Counted from the first letter of the stretch, positions 24,101 to 28,070 are shown. The stretch is 64,000 bases of DNA from an uncultured Blautia sp. (GCA_946557785.1 CAMNTH010000006.1:1-64000); one strand, 5' to 3'. Numbers and translations are program-made. The notes: generated by a model from the sequence alone, not told the origin.

Positions 24101-24904
24101 AATTCCTTGTAATGCTTCATCATCTGTTTCATATGTAACCCCAAGCTGTCCATCCTGTTTTATGTAGAAAATAGGAAGCTTAAGTTTAAAAAACAAATTT
24201 TTTGCCTTTGCATCTTGGGCTCCTGCGATAAGATCCGCCTGCAGCGAATATGTTCCAGGTGTATCTCGCCCAAGTATAGAATATTTCTTCTGGCTTCCCG
24301 GCTGTTCAGACCCATCCGGCAGGGAATCCATTCCATTGCCTTTATCTTCAATCTTAAAGCTTACCCTGCACCCGGAAGGATCACCGGCTTTTGCCAGACC
24401 GGCAGTAAATAGATCCTCTGGCTCTCCATCGCCAAATTCCGGCTCAGACAAATCTTCCTCCCCAGCGCTGAATATGTTTTCCTCATCCGCAATTTCACCC
24501 TCCGGATTTTCTCCGGTTTCTTCGCCAGGTAAGATTTCCTCTATATCATTTATGTCATCATTAAAGTTGTCTCCGCTGTTGTCCTGGTTCTCCTCATCTT
24601 CTGGTTTTTCATCTGTGGAATCTCCATCTGCTGCCCCCCCAATTTCCGTTCCTTCATCAGACGGCTCTTCTTGTATGCCGGGAGCTTCAGGAGTATTCGC
24701 ATCCGATTCATCACCAAATTGAGAAGCATCCTCATCAAGCATAGGCGCATCATTTCCCCCGGAATCTCCATCCGAAAATACCGCATCTATTCCCTGCGCA
24801 TATGCAGTATAATCCGGAACCACAAAGTCAGGCAAAATCATCATAAACACTAAAAAAAGTGCTAAAAATCTCTCCATGAATTTTCTTTTTTCATTAATCA
24901 TCAT
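2..24904 (-). CDS. Giant SdrD-B-repeat surface protein, 3' end outside window
   Basis: One reading frame stays open from the ATG at 24904 to the window edge, giving at least 8301 codons. GGAGG at 24911-24915 sits 6 nt before the ATG, which is followed by a second ATG. Residues 1-36 look like a signal peptide: basic start, hydrophobic core, AYA-QG cleavage site. An Asp/Glu-rich linker follows (about residues 40-150). Residues about 150-5200 are a Thr/Asn/Tyr/Gly-rich, probably beta-rich region with no domain I recognise, broken by a Gly/Glu/Ser linker near residues 1975-2045. From about residue 5240 there are 16 modules of the SdrD B-like type (G-x-V/I-F-x-D-x-D/N-Y-D-G ... GLKRY ... LYGYE ... 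YNAGY). Family knowledge suggests a secreted, wall-anchored stalk or adhesin. The C-terminus, where an LPXTG signal would lie, is out of view. Ligand and function are unknown. The N-terminal function is unassigned. Confidence 0.9.
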   Translation of the reverse strand, partial: MMINEKRKFMERFLALFLVFMMILPDFVVPDYTAYAQGIDAVFSDGDSGGNDAPMLDEDASQFGDESDANTPEAPGIQEEPSDEGTEIGGAADGDSTDEKPEDEENQDNSGDNFNDDINDIEEILPGEETGENPEGEIADEENIFSAGEEDLSEPEFGDGEPEDLFTAGLAKAGDPSGCRVSFKIEDKGNGMDSLPDGSEQPGSQKKYSILGRDTPGTYSLQADLIAGAQDAKAKNLFFKLKLPIFYIKQDGQLGVTYETDDEALQGIPQDEWMYLGARIPGSPNGWKVEDNPDKVYIGTNTFKSVNEVVPGSTTSLEMEFFFHGDKLPDNTETTVFLGGGYESFYENGSEDNTHVEADPQSTAGTNHNIIYSNLVWEYEVMEVGPQNVLWDQYNYLVYKMTIRNTSEEGTGPIHYVNFVLDVPSKQDETGWLRNKDVMRWMYQKDGPPIENNVFYEDYVRENQFVGIPGKGGVLIYDVTGISEDTLAQWDISSFENAQNDKGESLPSLPYYYQNNNNISVTAYTSIESKETRTFYVAVPMPTSIPDDMKEKINTPQYGTIFFGGSRDIYAWTKKQGICLGGFVSPEYSFTNEKYVLSEESDEHQASKQAAIGDTVEYYLGEFENRSNVPVFDAYTEDTLEPDFDLKKISVQMQIETGEDGSMTIPELSGWFRGEDAIEFEFSHQDENGQTVTKFVQIGSLTEDAELSADNYRAWTVNAGDVIEQYLTANPGSSFTHRFRVYFKEKLNRGQKLNGRVAVNGVVPNGMDYVNNIRTPYETKKWDPGLPGSEGEGYVSNEHEAVGAQTSATIQAVPAKPSFNTLAYGPGDSGAVYAKEITAPVNVNGVGFQYRFGNNSVSKIVPGIFETGNFIVSKAGESKPQGFITEKLIFSKDLVEDPETRIGDIQVNIYGEKDPIIIGKETLKDKFLVDEDTGNYYLDAALWRDTGEAVSFVVTFDAFPKELPEAEQNDRIYISADGHTNVVERLNVTGVFKTDYKLADLNQTKKSSAVMNVQTIDPILKGYSFDGEKKSQENHNEVEIKKVIIDKVEKEVEDLLQEEIHSLTVANKKENTGYEFRIGNKAPASAGKTKLSIDLSSSVSDKASAGEPQCVKGFNTQKFIISNYETVAAIGEIRIFDWDQDPKTDNPKVTIPFEELLKDGTISGAEIIFEKEKYFSEVSRLKYMEVTLNDFYGRKKGAEKPEEMKIRLEGVSDWFDNMDAKLMLTPENSSMKNRILSLTNRLHVDRPGLTIHADVNYMNLQSKGKKEENIKNENTDKTEMALGIPYDRDFKFHVDLRNEYISALDDVDVTVDLPINSGSVGGGEAHTGFHTTRMVVSHEVEMLFEELESITLYDIDNLNTGKTFLYNKETKEFVSEGDESILLPKNENGDIEVLEETLISWGIPNLGKAAITGKKFAAKAEGADIKDIPAIGMDFYGFSDSIFGHTDRIAANAVNYLEGLRMNKACHVKTVDHASALISKMYFDTTIVAGYKDYAPASAERFDKVSSSREHVRSHVANYWSGYFSDNAELDVGYKSIGSYLVDFRQYLNAAGNKPVIYEGRGVYGRQEHQDWDYVYTQSLNTAASVSMNITLPWDKFDAYYLKVHPWVKNYIKGITVTYKDGTKQDFTGDNWKWLGNSAESAGDEKYYRIDLLPGEEGTYVSYKNPEEYIAENPVVSASVMLDMNANAGADGKAANPDFGTWFNAQNQQTKYMFEITGRFYKEGTQSASVTANMEVGGSERPGAKAKVRTQDGSKTHESAWSYWNNYVYETGYASSHEAKYDATHLYSQAMVHVYRENNYVYKFLRNGRTDHEKLDAKFGSYQEFEVGMFRSIENTREELDRIDYGNNDHDYKGGRGSNWDHVDAFDWSGKHAYNDQIVLEDTLPKIGPHKKQDYDGFLTKDIYISPQLYPYIDKIEINTKKSVVAEEGTGYVDGEQKTTTYTKDRLITGSGTHTNFYRLSFTYPDPDWMEYDPIVDEEPGAGGDGGNTGGGGSEEGGDTTEGEGSEETDNAESAAYAAEGGSEEVTSGENPEEPEEVIPGNIKLEKNEYVTDYKIYLKNVPGNGNYAKELSEDQILRGIDHGAAKTTDIYVGGDVYLVRPQSGSVPESAKNRMDVSTYRQDGSLLYKDNSKDEYHKAWVMGYRLPFQAGYSITATENSNRICDYVTEGERQNLDPNYAGFQVKVWNRADTNQEEGKSARIDSVVLNNNMNDAFRLKHIYIPEEFLTGNWFLLDELVLNYGSSRSVKIQRKDLLGDGQYSKYMTNENGQYILDINAFVRDHIEEFVHYSGTMNNVQNASKYVKEQIRSFKVTMHAVNSYQAGLDGGKYLSVTKANAPAYTYDGVYVDRTEEDIAKDAWTYNSRPTVINSPAHNYDSWENNYYRYDNTVNASFTSSDSNAERYQGNLSGTIQSSGYYVRNLVGELQVNLLRETALDTASDFANDVDIVKSGEEENNAYLGVDRNHLLPDDYIAYHLKVTSAADLPLYRPDVRFTVPQGQRIVGWKIKSKSDTISIDDADITAKAAKSGAEPVILQPEKFYSFKENTMGTDTGKSAEAAKPIETNYTCLDISIGNLVDIGNNHDVAKNQLKKGEAIEFTIITQLTNDKEPFEGVNIGDARYYAASHPLHTFSQYKITRNGSSAYVQTGGSYPYHDDTAEESHYYHYFQDFYGLPNERTFLSDVRSNMTFYDSRDLSLALDYNTNALLHYDYNKMSLIINGKSGNDAADAINDTLHTLSRASYEVSFLTKYTSGGITRNYKGFDMTEKAEFAYPDNMQPKDGDPKYAKVEYCFYPGKYTEGQDGYAPDLEEVWLDEAYVYEGHKLPDGIAEYKGTTSEGITKNEGRLLKDAVKIRWIYEDIPSGDSSFAVKNQDFILKGVGRYRDIRSDAERETKKAADRYNIQPSAKVEFVHTHREIVDNTVVGKEDEDAEKVVFTENIVLNGTGSAARQIARERPVLGLHTQIFGTEGDAETKYDPDKPQILGYRPGDKVWFKTSVNNIALTQATADIGLQGALLEPVIFDKIPEYISTSGLDKIFGSSESEDVLEKASEDIPEGLLHVNWYKKDGTLREEDEIPGYIITRRTYKDVPDYGGDMVTTKADTDGLNDSFANAGKHAFADMKLSGGNTASTPIKFNLYTIRFEKGSRLEVGERIEIWYEAEIREEDLPLAYTTRGNKTFVDYYPKMGEYYQRAQGHDSYGRHLMESWPYIGAMSPNDSYYGSLGQFNNQNDMMDLNFLYHDVGVSGQRNEGTDRYEFLEHSYVYMPGCGTDDSRFGGGNGVLKDGDIQTRNNQQSARYIPNKPASVKSLPTSASYNKSETGSWYTSGKVRDWYTGVMQYRNNSININEEGMHEEAAIWAEARLHLQTAWLAASSEMTGAADYLSSREYLPTPHDGIPRDIHHNTYPHSTFSSTNYTKKDTRVKLYNDDNITTLEYDQNFTSRIGAYNYGDWDLSGGVEFIYIMPYGIEPVLTGDSVNVTAQILSSGTSWKPGYSNIDASKVRAEILQRPGEGGSYRTPNTMRDPLLSGLNRTGDNYGKDPYYSGNNSWVLKITVKESLKKWFNRKTQSGYMIHVDIPSHVYATAESEYWYDEVMVRPYTESEQDEKDQLYYQIYDTTTLWGHNYLTALPDNLRTSTQYGGMDYIWNSYYYSSGYSYENIYDGRYYINGSPNMPYINGMNISNKEVSDQNVLSDGGGRDAFKSGQRNTYASTGTRAHMRKPLIRTWTTVGKNNLDGSNKEEWYLDPQGENSTMNIHVENKYWLNTLAPNLDWDPPGYLGRRIDYYKSKHTYATDGGNKGTLYYPLVTDILPSGIVPKTADGELFTEDNEANAKKELAWSLYGGSYSNDNCAIGKLDDKEKNKYQAEVEYIKIKKGDGTEEGRYQITFRQRNDGGNTGVNISNPNKAKIASEQARIFSFQFFTVGGPNKDVKDGQTNDELLDQYQDNHVFVTSELENFKFRLDTEVRDARYADGREENPYWVGNRQVTDYMKWVENWKKTDPNLNVPAIPADKRRDIAAGVFEDNGHLPILPNTTKTLGNTSSYLNVLGSTDKRGNQRYWEKDLNGLDMESYPAHRGSLHLQNADIDGDTKTDKGDDSGVHTTNRVMVKYPKIENKSYVSLKAADNLQEVEEGGRSAKGKEGIYTYYPPNTDITSDAPAKTVNYGDNLYYNVEITNAAVQSDYMHHGDVKHSKMKVAVVLPSLVRYDGISDPDTQKVNDENLYLIYKSSNGTEEKIPFADLGKKGYEVKLLEHIENDDYTEKLVFEITTAGANLENITYKDYLNGEKLPGYFGRGDTLVLGLKTTIDRAGSSDGILSGESYWDNAYKADTYVTLDDMSGTYLHELEENSGPDGEGAETSQGAGFKDVFAQYDDSRITWVREEADSETPKIDWDEDEDYDEKYAADVTAAVIILKPHAIVRIDTSIQRINIDNPDLIGDKTVTDDPSIKGVDDMTVYIDEAVNDGSEVPVFMLDYRIPYKGTNEGTREEAGTSGRKVTAMVQAIGTGVWEIPDSCQDEDYRTALQEKLKVRVLALCSEDGEPADKNVSYHNLGEFTDENWEENNGWIDLTALAFPDEADGVSITENKVIDITKLAKTNKDLEKGIYQLRYVITTGDKLYPVPTGFRLDIDADPETEGDQEMNDIDPNHTNLEELPVDVTSKSDGKAAYINLIIKNLDSYKLHVNHFVNGWSKYDDYQWGQIADRSRAGYYVTSEKPVIGMELSQQYLKWGMDENLESEFKWVDNVMISPSSTMMKYTATLTNLSQRQLDEEGQKETADAATGVQVSVVLPYIQNIDVTTDPEDPTKYLNYEEISYSTVDEESPLHKDYVGKNAIEAKDSKWTWHLEEEDEDGNWVPVEDTEDVIKDVTLEIYDKETDISNKYLRRVLTWTADTNKTLKAGQRIVIDFMVPVSLNNGGTGNSKLLECKSYGFKKGSFIPYFPSNAGDNIKESYSYEQDTRDINNNNIQYSETAIVKTLSGISFDLSGELERKKISHSEYGSGLLAGGNDRNPSLVPEGSYYSFDVMAYNPMSDLMENARRFKHPVIYDMLPYVKDYSPIADSAGNATPRNSKWRGYIDLSTVKVILQKDGQDTDMKDGSDLHIWVGPFASENGKIIPKSVDTLPPATREGDSKFYETMYGIQNDTNKRKYFVPLRELLASPDRKELEKHAQALYVETKSDFELGGREYLILSYNMKAPLNLPLYPEFTLEDESLAGKVRDYTGWNDFAVWNGTNGNVKGSSMAGVYLDAPYDRGYIGHYVWLDENYSGTFLDDGEYMESPNGRYILNRATKDLDYDGEIDDPGINGVKVELLSETGYPVNQDGITVGITPDGRFCETDRSTGEPKRDAQNNYVYLINGPKYYITEKDAYEHDGYFVMSNLAPGKYRLRYTFPRGTYDKYALTTRSLGIEDNETNLTVYRPDGLFGAKDVLPTGEKAESLTIETGVITIDAIGQDPKNYKAYDVKMTAYDLGVAPSFVYSGYAWLDQSENDETDAPEGDGSELGDGDDAGTNGWMDPDEKKLKGVKVSIHEYLPESDSYEGTVYDANGKAIDFLVTDEKGYFETALYQYRSYIIEADGTSAKPADGSGEDNIVYVPSPVNQSTNPLELELDNDLVRNKKLGKNCTAVFVADPRNKFYDRGEIDRGSYGIYQRIGLGFVEAGKGYIGKYVFNDENYNGVRDVYQDENGYWVTEPDIPDVELALEKWYYVPEEDGTNGTWVKAEEPERTIKTKSGYVFQKVDTSHTAEAEDGSEEVYLAGYKVKLKMDTMPKGFVPTKYHMPSDNDSDLPLEDSNDTKDGYRYLNTEPLIIAEEVENSESDIDNIYEKKVGDKTYDISKALRILDLDAGFVEVDYASVKGIVWDDKNYDGQRGTYEDADGAKQEEPGIQGMELTLIPYVYKDGKGWQKLDKAEMAQPGLFEDVPGTVNGYRKTAVTNEKGEYVFDNVRSNVILKTSETDGTQVQKRFLAGYQIQVSKDDMEALGQEENLRYAVTRHRVGSPASDSDLWKESMLLNEKDGAPIIVAKQIDETDLETEYGKEELKNQSIYMIHNDLGHFDINKVVDISGYDAGFTAFCRGSVTGRVWLDGNYNGLMEEAGEEEAEEEQISESGIQGVKVTVKRYYYAPDPDAKDPDAPWIWIQDKEFASAKYEDVTDKDGNFEIGNLDPYVYRKEESGKENYYLAGYKAMLKDHPDKKIYALTLYRQVGENGERNNDLKEDNDELLLNAEDEYIIVADEHTKEPDKEPPYPANSDGTECGENGALYTLKYLDTWYDIVLARTQGGYDAGYLKYPLTTIKGLVFDDLNYSGFICEGEDYSENLKAAVGKLADKAIKVTADGYYYDPGEKQWMPLPEKKSYTAKIMADSDGTYEIKVPTQFALDLNNDGKYENYLAGYKLTVNVIPPGYHVTRHPLEDGNSQDEQVNNTLRKVLPDYFLTRSIDGVYAGNKDEEVDGFVIAAQSTGLSGIESNEAVNDNIVDVPGKADLAKKVSYDLGVERILTYHIGYTDIKTSTITGWMFLDFNRDGVYNGLSEDTSGDGGSEDKEESADKPISNARIGLKRYKWEQVNTVKDGAETLEWTWTENGNNTDGYYKITRSGSDGKYVFDNLPTHAGHEGDYHSDKPQLYGYEVYLLDMPKGQGNRTLAATYYQKGGKFSDSMLLADTQQSKKTEDNKSTETGELKDNYTIIASKLDEGGDHSDLSDVVDGYDCAQGSRRFWYNMGFLEYGLGSISGNIFQDLDYDGKLDAAERKGVPGLSDAVIGLKRYYYKDGSWTLDQTGGYAKEQKDDGTFEWIKVDKDAEYLDIAKAGEDGTYSFENLETSKLIKKDNSRVADNYLYGYELYVIQAPDKKLFEQTRYGRNYGESDSSLCLDTRIVKERTDLPEVYEGKIVVASLNKNDVTDENYLHYKIGKYNVLEAKDISDYNAGYVSRIKGSISGAVFNDADYNGIYNSLDMDKPLEKVTLGLKRYVWAKDEEKDSGHWELSQQAGNDYFETVKTDENGSFIFEDLDTHELYYEKDTADGVNRLYGYEVYVIDGIDASKQAITRYQMNHGRDDSAVKINCQVIKPEANLIIKTEMKDGKLVIAKARKKDEDTENKEADPDYYTEGYSLILSEALSEYNAGYTPLQKGTIQGNIFKDLNYDGVLHKETETITGDTAFHNVKLGLKQFVYETGEEDKKEWKTVPGADHGEYLQILEMENGIEADGSYKFVNLPTHIMKEGANLLYGYEIWMIDGTAPDKRMYETAGYGANNGVTDSALGLDGQILKESAALPEMLDQKIIVADPAKDEEGVDTSYLVEGYNVIRKEDIEDYNAGYAQRAKGSIRGIAFKDADYNGIYTPVKRNNEGPLSGVEIGIKRYRWSETGDKWIVAPSDADVDVNGEKYFALTKTDENGEYSFEGLDTYEMIEGSDLHHGTKLLYGYELFVTKGLSDLDYAVTVYQAGETGKDINSALLVDNNQLIKADKTLDEMLGQKVIVAKKKTEDGIREKMLADYFVKEYDVTTPAARTGYNAGYKSQETGSIEGVVFEDQDYDGIYDTTEDGAENQETGFAGVNIGLKRYRWEMGQWKLDPLKPTANGQTQVPDGFYAAAVTDQSGRYIFGKLPTYKLEQNGCKTIYGYELWILDDRDEEKYAITKYQANENEKDSALLLDRRILKKGNSVLENFNEKIIVAAPKGEEDSGVDESYFVEGYNVIAGVHLDNYNAGYTPLQKGSIRGNIFLDWNFDGIFDKGDETLSGEKDFETIKLGLKQFVYKAGDGDGKEWQLVPQADGGKYLQIIEWGNGIEDDGSYLFEEVPTHKLEGDTRLLYGYEIWLLKEGKPDDKKYETVSYETNGGSNDSALFLSGRIRKTAGSRPELLDGKIVAADPKRDDGEEVYDIYHVNDYNVVRGAEVTDYNAGYTALAKGNIEGIAFKDSNYDGIYNEGEELLENIQLGLKRYVWIQSEDQEGTWELAQEDASGFFAAAATDENGRYSFNGLDTHELFRGDEESKAHGVNRLYGYEVYVTDGLKEEDGFAVTRYQMNNGARDSALLIDGQLLKKGQDIDEVKAHKIIVARKGGEDPEKPDVTDDSYFVEGYNVASAQARTDYNAGYKQIETGTIEGVVFDDQDYDGLYEPDADEDGRADGVFPGIEIGLKRYKWADAWILDVPEEAADEYIARAVTDEKGRYIFENLPTHCLEDGKKVLYGYELYVLTGKDRADYAVTRYQANKEAKDSALLLSGQIIKNSGRLPEMKDGKIIVAEKETDPDWKPDVTEGVDRSCFVEGYNVVIGRNLTNYHAGYTPLQKGSISGNVFKDIDYDGIFDEERENLTGE

Positions 24905-24999
24905 ATGTTTCCTCCACAAAAGAATTTTTATAATCTTATACATAAAAATCATCATAAATTGCGAATAAGTACTATATCATAATAAGGGCATTATTTTTA

Positions 25000-25028
25000 A
25001 TATTAATAAATTGTCAATAAATGGTCAA
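25000..25028 (-). promoter_or_regulatory. Candidate promoter of the giant surface-protein gene
   Basis: On the minus strand TTGACC (25023-25028) and TAATAT (25000-25005) are 17 nt apart, in a very AT-rich intergenic stretch. A second TTGACA overlaps at 25012-25017. The start codon lies about 95 nt downstream. Assigned by inspection only. Confidence 0.5.
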
Positions 25029-25127
25029 GTATTTCTCAAAAATTTTTGTAAAAATTTATTATATAAAATTCACCAGAATTTCTATGATTTTATTAATGAA
25101 TCTTATCATCTGACCTTTATTTTTTTA

Positions 25128-25168
25128 TAAAAAAAGAACCGGGCAGTCTTCTTCCACTGTCCGATTCT
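25128..25168 (-). terminator. Rho-independent terminator after the ABC transporter genes
   Basis: Arms 25135-25147 and 25156-25168 form a 13-bp stem with one mismatch and one G-U pair around an 8-nt loop. On the minus strand the stem is followed by a T tract. It lies about 60 bp after the last permease stop and separates that operon from the giant gene. Confidence 0.8.
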
Positions 25169-25229
25169 TCTCTGATTTTTTCGTTCCTTCAATTTCTCTT
25201 ACAATCTCTCTTCTCTTACAGTTTCTCTG

Positions 25230-25949
25230 TCACAATGTCACCTGCTGCTTTTGCAGATATAGCCACGAAAAGCCTAGACCTGCAATACTTACCGCACCTA
25301 TCAGGAGCATCAGCATAGGATCAGGTGTCCCTCTGATCAATTCAATCGCTCCTTTTCCAATCCTTCCAAGGAAAGAGTTTGGCGCATCTTCCACAATGTA
25401 GGGAATCCGAGGCAAAACAAGACACCCAAACATCCACACACACCACAGCACCCAGAATGCCTTTTTTCCATATCTCAGCAGCAATGTCCCGCAAAAACCT
25501 GACAAAAAGCATAAAGCAATTACCACAATAAATCCCCATTTCAGAATCTGCGGCAAAAAATCCACTTCACTCTCCATGTTTGTATAAATCAGTCTTTGCA
25601 GCCTGCGCTCTGCCAGATTTAAAAGGATAATCATTCCCATCCTGAAAATTTCAAGTACCAGGGACGTAATATAATAAGAAACAAAATACTCCTTTCGCGT
25701 ACATCCCATGGATATCTCCATATTAAAATAAATTCCAATCTGTAAAACGCCCATAAGACCTGTGCTGATCACAGCACCTATAACTGCAACAGTCGTCCCC
25801 ATGGGAAAATAAGTGGTTATGCTGGCATCCATCCTTACCATTATATAATGAAGCACTAAACCAAAAATCCATTCCCCCAAAATCATTGGAGTAAGCCAGC
25901 TCCAGTCTCTCCATTGAATCCAAAATTGTTTCTTAACTGTTTTCCACAT
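25230..25949 (-). CDS. ABC-2-type transporter permease subunit
   Basis: This 239-residue hydrophobic protein has about six membrane segments and begins with a short basic, aromatic stretch. It follows a second membrane protein and an ATPase in the same direction, with a 13-bp gap to the upstream gene, so it is very likely the second permease of the same exporter. No motif gives the substrate. The setting (GntR regulator, ATPase, two permeases) resembles YtrA-controlled transporters that respond to cell-envelope stress. That parallel is an inference from gene order. Confidence 0.75.
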   Translation of the reverse strand: MWKTVKKQFWIQWRDWSWLTPMILGEWIFGLVLHYIMVRMDASITTYFPMGTTVAVIGAVISTGLMGVLQIGIYFNMEISMGCTRKEYFVSYYITSLVLEIFRMGMIILLNLAERRLQRLIYTNMESEVDFLPQILKWGFIVVIALCFLSGFCGTLLLRYGKKAFWVLWCVWMFGCLVLPRIPYIVEDAPNSFLGRIGKGAIELIRGTPDPMLMLLIGAVSIAGLGFSWLYLQKQQVTL

Positions 25950-25962
25950 ATTTGTTCTCCCT

Positions 25963-26649
25963 TTAAGCCCGTACTTCCATCTTTCTGATGTATCTTATAA
26001 TAAGAATGCTCACCAGAAGATAGACTACGATTCCCGCAAGGAACATAAGGCCCACCTTTTCATTTACCATTGACAGGAAACGAAAACTGCTTTCTACCTT
26101 ATCGCCATCTGTAAGTGCCACAGCCATTCCTGCACCTGCCCCAAGCACAACAAAACAAATTGCCATTATAATCAACCCAGCCTTTCCCCATTTGTTAGTC
26201 AACATTCCCATCAAAAGACCAAATGCTGCTGTAAGTAAAAGCCCACCTGTAAGCAAAGGCATCAGTATCCGCCCGCTTCTGGCAATGTCTCCAGGCGTCA
26301 GCCACCAGATGACTGCACACATTCCAAGAATGCCTGCCACAATTCCAAAAATACAGCCTGCAAGGCCTATTGCGGTGCTTTTCCTTGCCGCATTCATGGA
26401 AATCACCAGGGGAAGATAAACCTGAAAATAAGTAGTCCCCATCACCAGCAGTATCACACTGCCTGTGAGCAGCAAATAATAGGGAAACGTTTCTAAAGCA
26501 TCAAGAAACATAACCTCTGCTTCTCCCGCATATTTGCGTCCTCCTACCGCTGCAAAAAGGAACCATGCAAGGGAACCAAGTACAATAATTCCCAGGCTCT
26601 GTCCACAAAGCCTTCCCCAAAATTTCAAGTTTCTCATCTTCATTCCCAT
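25963..26649 (-). CDS. ABC transporter permease subunit
   Basis: A polytopic membrane protein of about 228 residues with six predicted hydrophobic segments and a basic C-terminus. An upstream in-frame start at 26679 exists, but AGGAG lies 7 nt before the ATG at 26649, one base past the ATPase stop. I therefore prefer 26649, which gives near-perfect translational coupling. It probably pairs with the next gene to form the membrane part of the transporter. The substrate is unknown. Confidence 0.75.
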   Translation of the reverse strand: MGMKMRNLKFWGRLCGQSLGIIVLGSLAWFLFAAVGGRKYAGEAEVMFLDALETFPYYLLLTGSVILLVMGTTYFQVYLPLVISMNAARKSTAIGLAGCIFGIVAGILGMCAVIWWLTPGDIARSGRILMPLLTGGLLLTAAFGLLMGMLTNKWGKAGLIIMAICFVVLGAGAGMAVALTDGDKVESSFRFLSMVNEKVGLMFLAGIVVYLLVSILIIRYIRKMEVRA

Positions 26650-26650
26650 A

Positions 26651-27538
26651 TCAGGACTCCTCTCCGCAAAGCGCCACAAATACTTTCTGCAGGCTCATCT
26701 TCTGAAGCTCCACATCATACTGCTTTGGAATAGACTGGCCGGGCTTCAGAAAAACAGTTACTCCCTTGCTGCGTCCCATCCGCTCTTTGTTGTATGTCTC
26801 AAGCCCCTCTGCTGCCTTATCCACTTCCTCTTCATGTCCGCTGATATGCCAGCATCTATCAAGAAGCTCCTGCGTGTTTTCTTTTAAAAGGATTTTCCCC
26901 TTATCCACAATAATGACGTCTTCAAAGATGTCCGCTGCTTCTTCAATTATGTGGGTAGATATCACAAATGTTCTCCCTGTCTCTGTAAATTCATCCAGAA
27001 GAAGAGCATAAAAGCGTTCTCTTGCCACCACATCCAATCCTGCTACCGGTTCATCAAGAAAAGTAAACTCTGCCTTGCTGGCCAAAGCTACGATAATCGT
27101 CACCATGGAAAGCATTCCTTTTGACAGCTTACTGATTTTCTTTTTTATATCCAGGTCAAATTCTTTTATCAGGCGTTTTGCCATTTCTTTATCCCAATAC
27201 GGAAAAAATATCTCTGCAATCCGCAGGTATTCCTTCACCTTCATGGCATTCGCATTATTTCCATTCATCTGATTCAGTTCCCTGGAAAAACAAATATGGT
27301 TTAATACATCCTGATTCTCCCATACCGGCCTGCCGTCAAAAGTAATACTTCCGGCAGAAGCGGGATTCTGGGCAGATAATATAGATAAAAGGGTGGTCTT
27401 TCCGGCACCATTTCTTCCAATCAGGCCATAAATTTTACCGGATTCCAGATTTAGGTCTATACCGCGAAGTACATCCTTTTTGCCGTACGTTTTTCTAATG
27501 CCTTTCGCTGTTAAATTACTCATTTCCCATACCCCCAT
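26651..27538 (-). CDS. ABC transporter ATP-binding protein
   Basis: This 295-residue nucleotide-binding subunit has Walker A (GRNGAGKTT, about residues 41-49), a signature-like LSKGM, Walker B ending LDEPVAGLD and a switch histidine (STHI). The C-terminal 80 residues are an extra domain of the kind seen in ABC-2 exporters. An AGGAG 7 nt before the ATG supports the start, which lies inside the regulator gene (23-bp overlap). A second in-frame ATG lies at 27523. It should power the two permeases encoded just downstream. Confidence 0.88.
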   Translation of the reverse strand: MGVWEMSNLTAKGIRKTYGKKDVLRGIDLNLESGKIYGLIGRNGAGKTTLLSILSAQNPASAGSITFDGRPVWENQDVLNHICFSRELNQMNGNNANAMKVKEYLRIAEIFFPYWDKEMAKRLIKEFDLDIKKKISKLSKGMLSMVTIIVALASKAEFTFLDEPVAGLDVVARERFYALLLDEFTETGRTFVISTHIIEEAADIFEDVIIVDKGKILLKENTQELLDRCWHISGHEEEVDKAAEGLETYNKERMGRSKGVTVFLKPGQSIPKQYDVELQKMSLQKVFVALCGEES

Positions 27539-27899
27539 CTTTTGACTCCTGAATCATCTTAATCAGCTCATCCTTCGTAATCCCTAAACTGCCCGCCTCT
27601 GCCAGCAGGCTCTTTACATAATCATCATAGAAATGCTTTTTTCTTTTATCCATAATTGTTTTCTTCGCCCCCTCAGTTACAAACATCCCAATCCCTCGTT
27701 TCTTATACAATGTACCCTCATCCACCAGCAAATTCACTCCTTTAGCAGCAGTTGCAGGATTAATCGCAAAAAGCTTAGCCAACTCATTGGTGCTCGGTAC
27801 CCGTTCTTCCTCCAAAAGAATATTCCGGAGAATATCATTCTCAATCATTTCTTTAATTTGAATATAAATAGATTTTTCCTGTGTAAGGATTTCATTCAC
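27516..27899 (-). CDS. GntR-family (YtrA-type) transcriptional regulator
   Basis: A 127-residue protein with an N-terminal winged helix (ending in the typical LVDEGTLYKKRGIGMFV wing) and only a short helical C-terminal part. That is the YtrA subfamily architecture, without a large ligand domain. The start codon is GTG, with AAGGAAG 9 nt upstream. As the first gene of the operon it most likely represses its own transporter genes. A palindrome over the promoter is the likely binding site. Confidence 0.85.
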   Translation of the reverse strand: MNEILTQEKSIYIQIKEMIENDILRNILLEEERVPSTNELAKLFAINPATAAKGVNLLVDEGTLYKKRGIGMFVTEGAKKTIMDKRKKHFYDDYVKSLLAEAGSLGITKDELIKMIQESKDGGMGNE

Positions 27900-27975
27900 A
27901 CTGTGCCACTTCCTTCCCTATATACTCTTGACACTTTATATTTTTTTCTTTTATCTTTTGTATCTCATCTTAATT

Positions 27976-28025
27976 GGTTCATTACTTATGTGATTAACCA
28001 TATCACCAACAATCCATTTTGTCAA
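27976..28025 (-). promoter_or_regulatory. Promoter and candidate GntR operator
   Basis: On the minus strand TTGACA (28020-28025) and TATGGT (27997-28002) are 17 nt apart. A 24-bp interrupted palindrome at 27976-27999 has the pattern GGTT-n-AT-n-AC-n-TA-n-GT-n-AT-n-AACC and overlaps the -10 box. That is where a repressor would block polymerase. Autoregulation by the GntR protein is inferred. Confidence 0.75.
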
Positions 28026-28043
28026 TATTTTTTTGTCCAAAAT

Positions 28044-28070
28044 CAAAAAAGACACCCTTAAGAGTGTCTT
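28044..28070 (-). terminator. Terminator after the nitroreductase gene
   Basis: The inverted repeat 28049-28070 (AAGACAC-n-CT / AG-n-GTGTCTT) is followed on the minus strand by a run of T. It lies directly after the nitroreductase stop and just upstream of the GntR promoter. Confidence 0.7.

Noticed and set aside
107..24853. Many plus-strand frames of 60-295 codons antisense to the giant gene (for example 107-994, 10979-11845)
   Set aside because: They lie opposite the repeat-bearing minus frame, have Ile/Cys/His-rich junk composition, recur with the repeats and lack family motifs.
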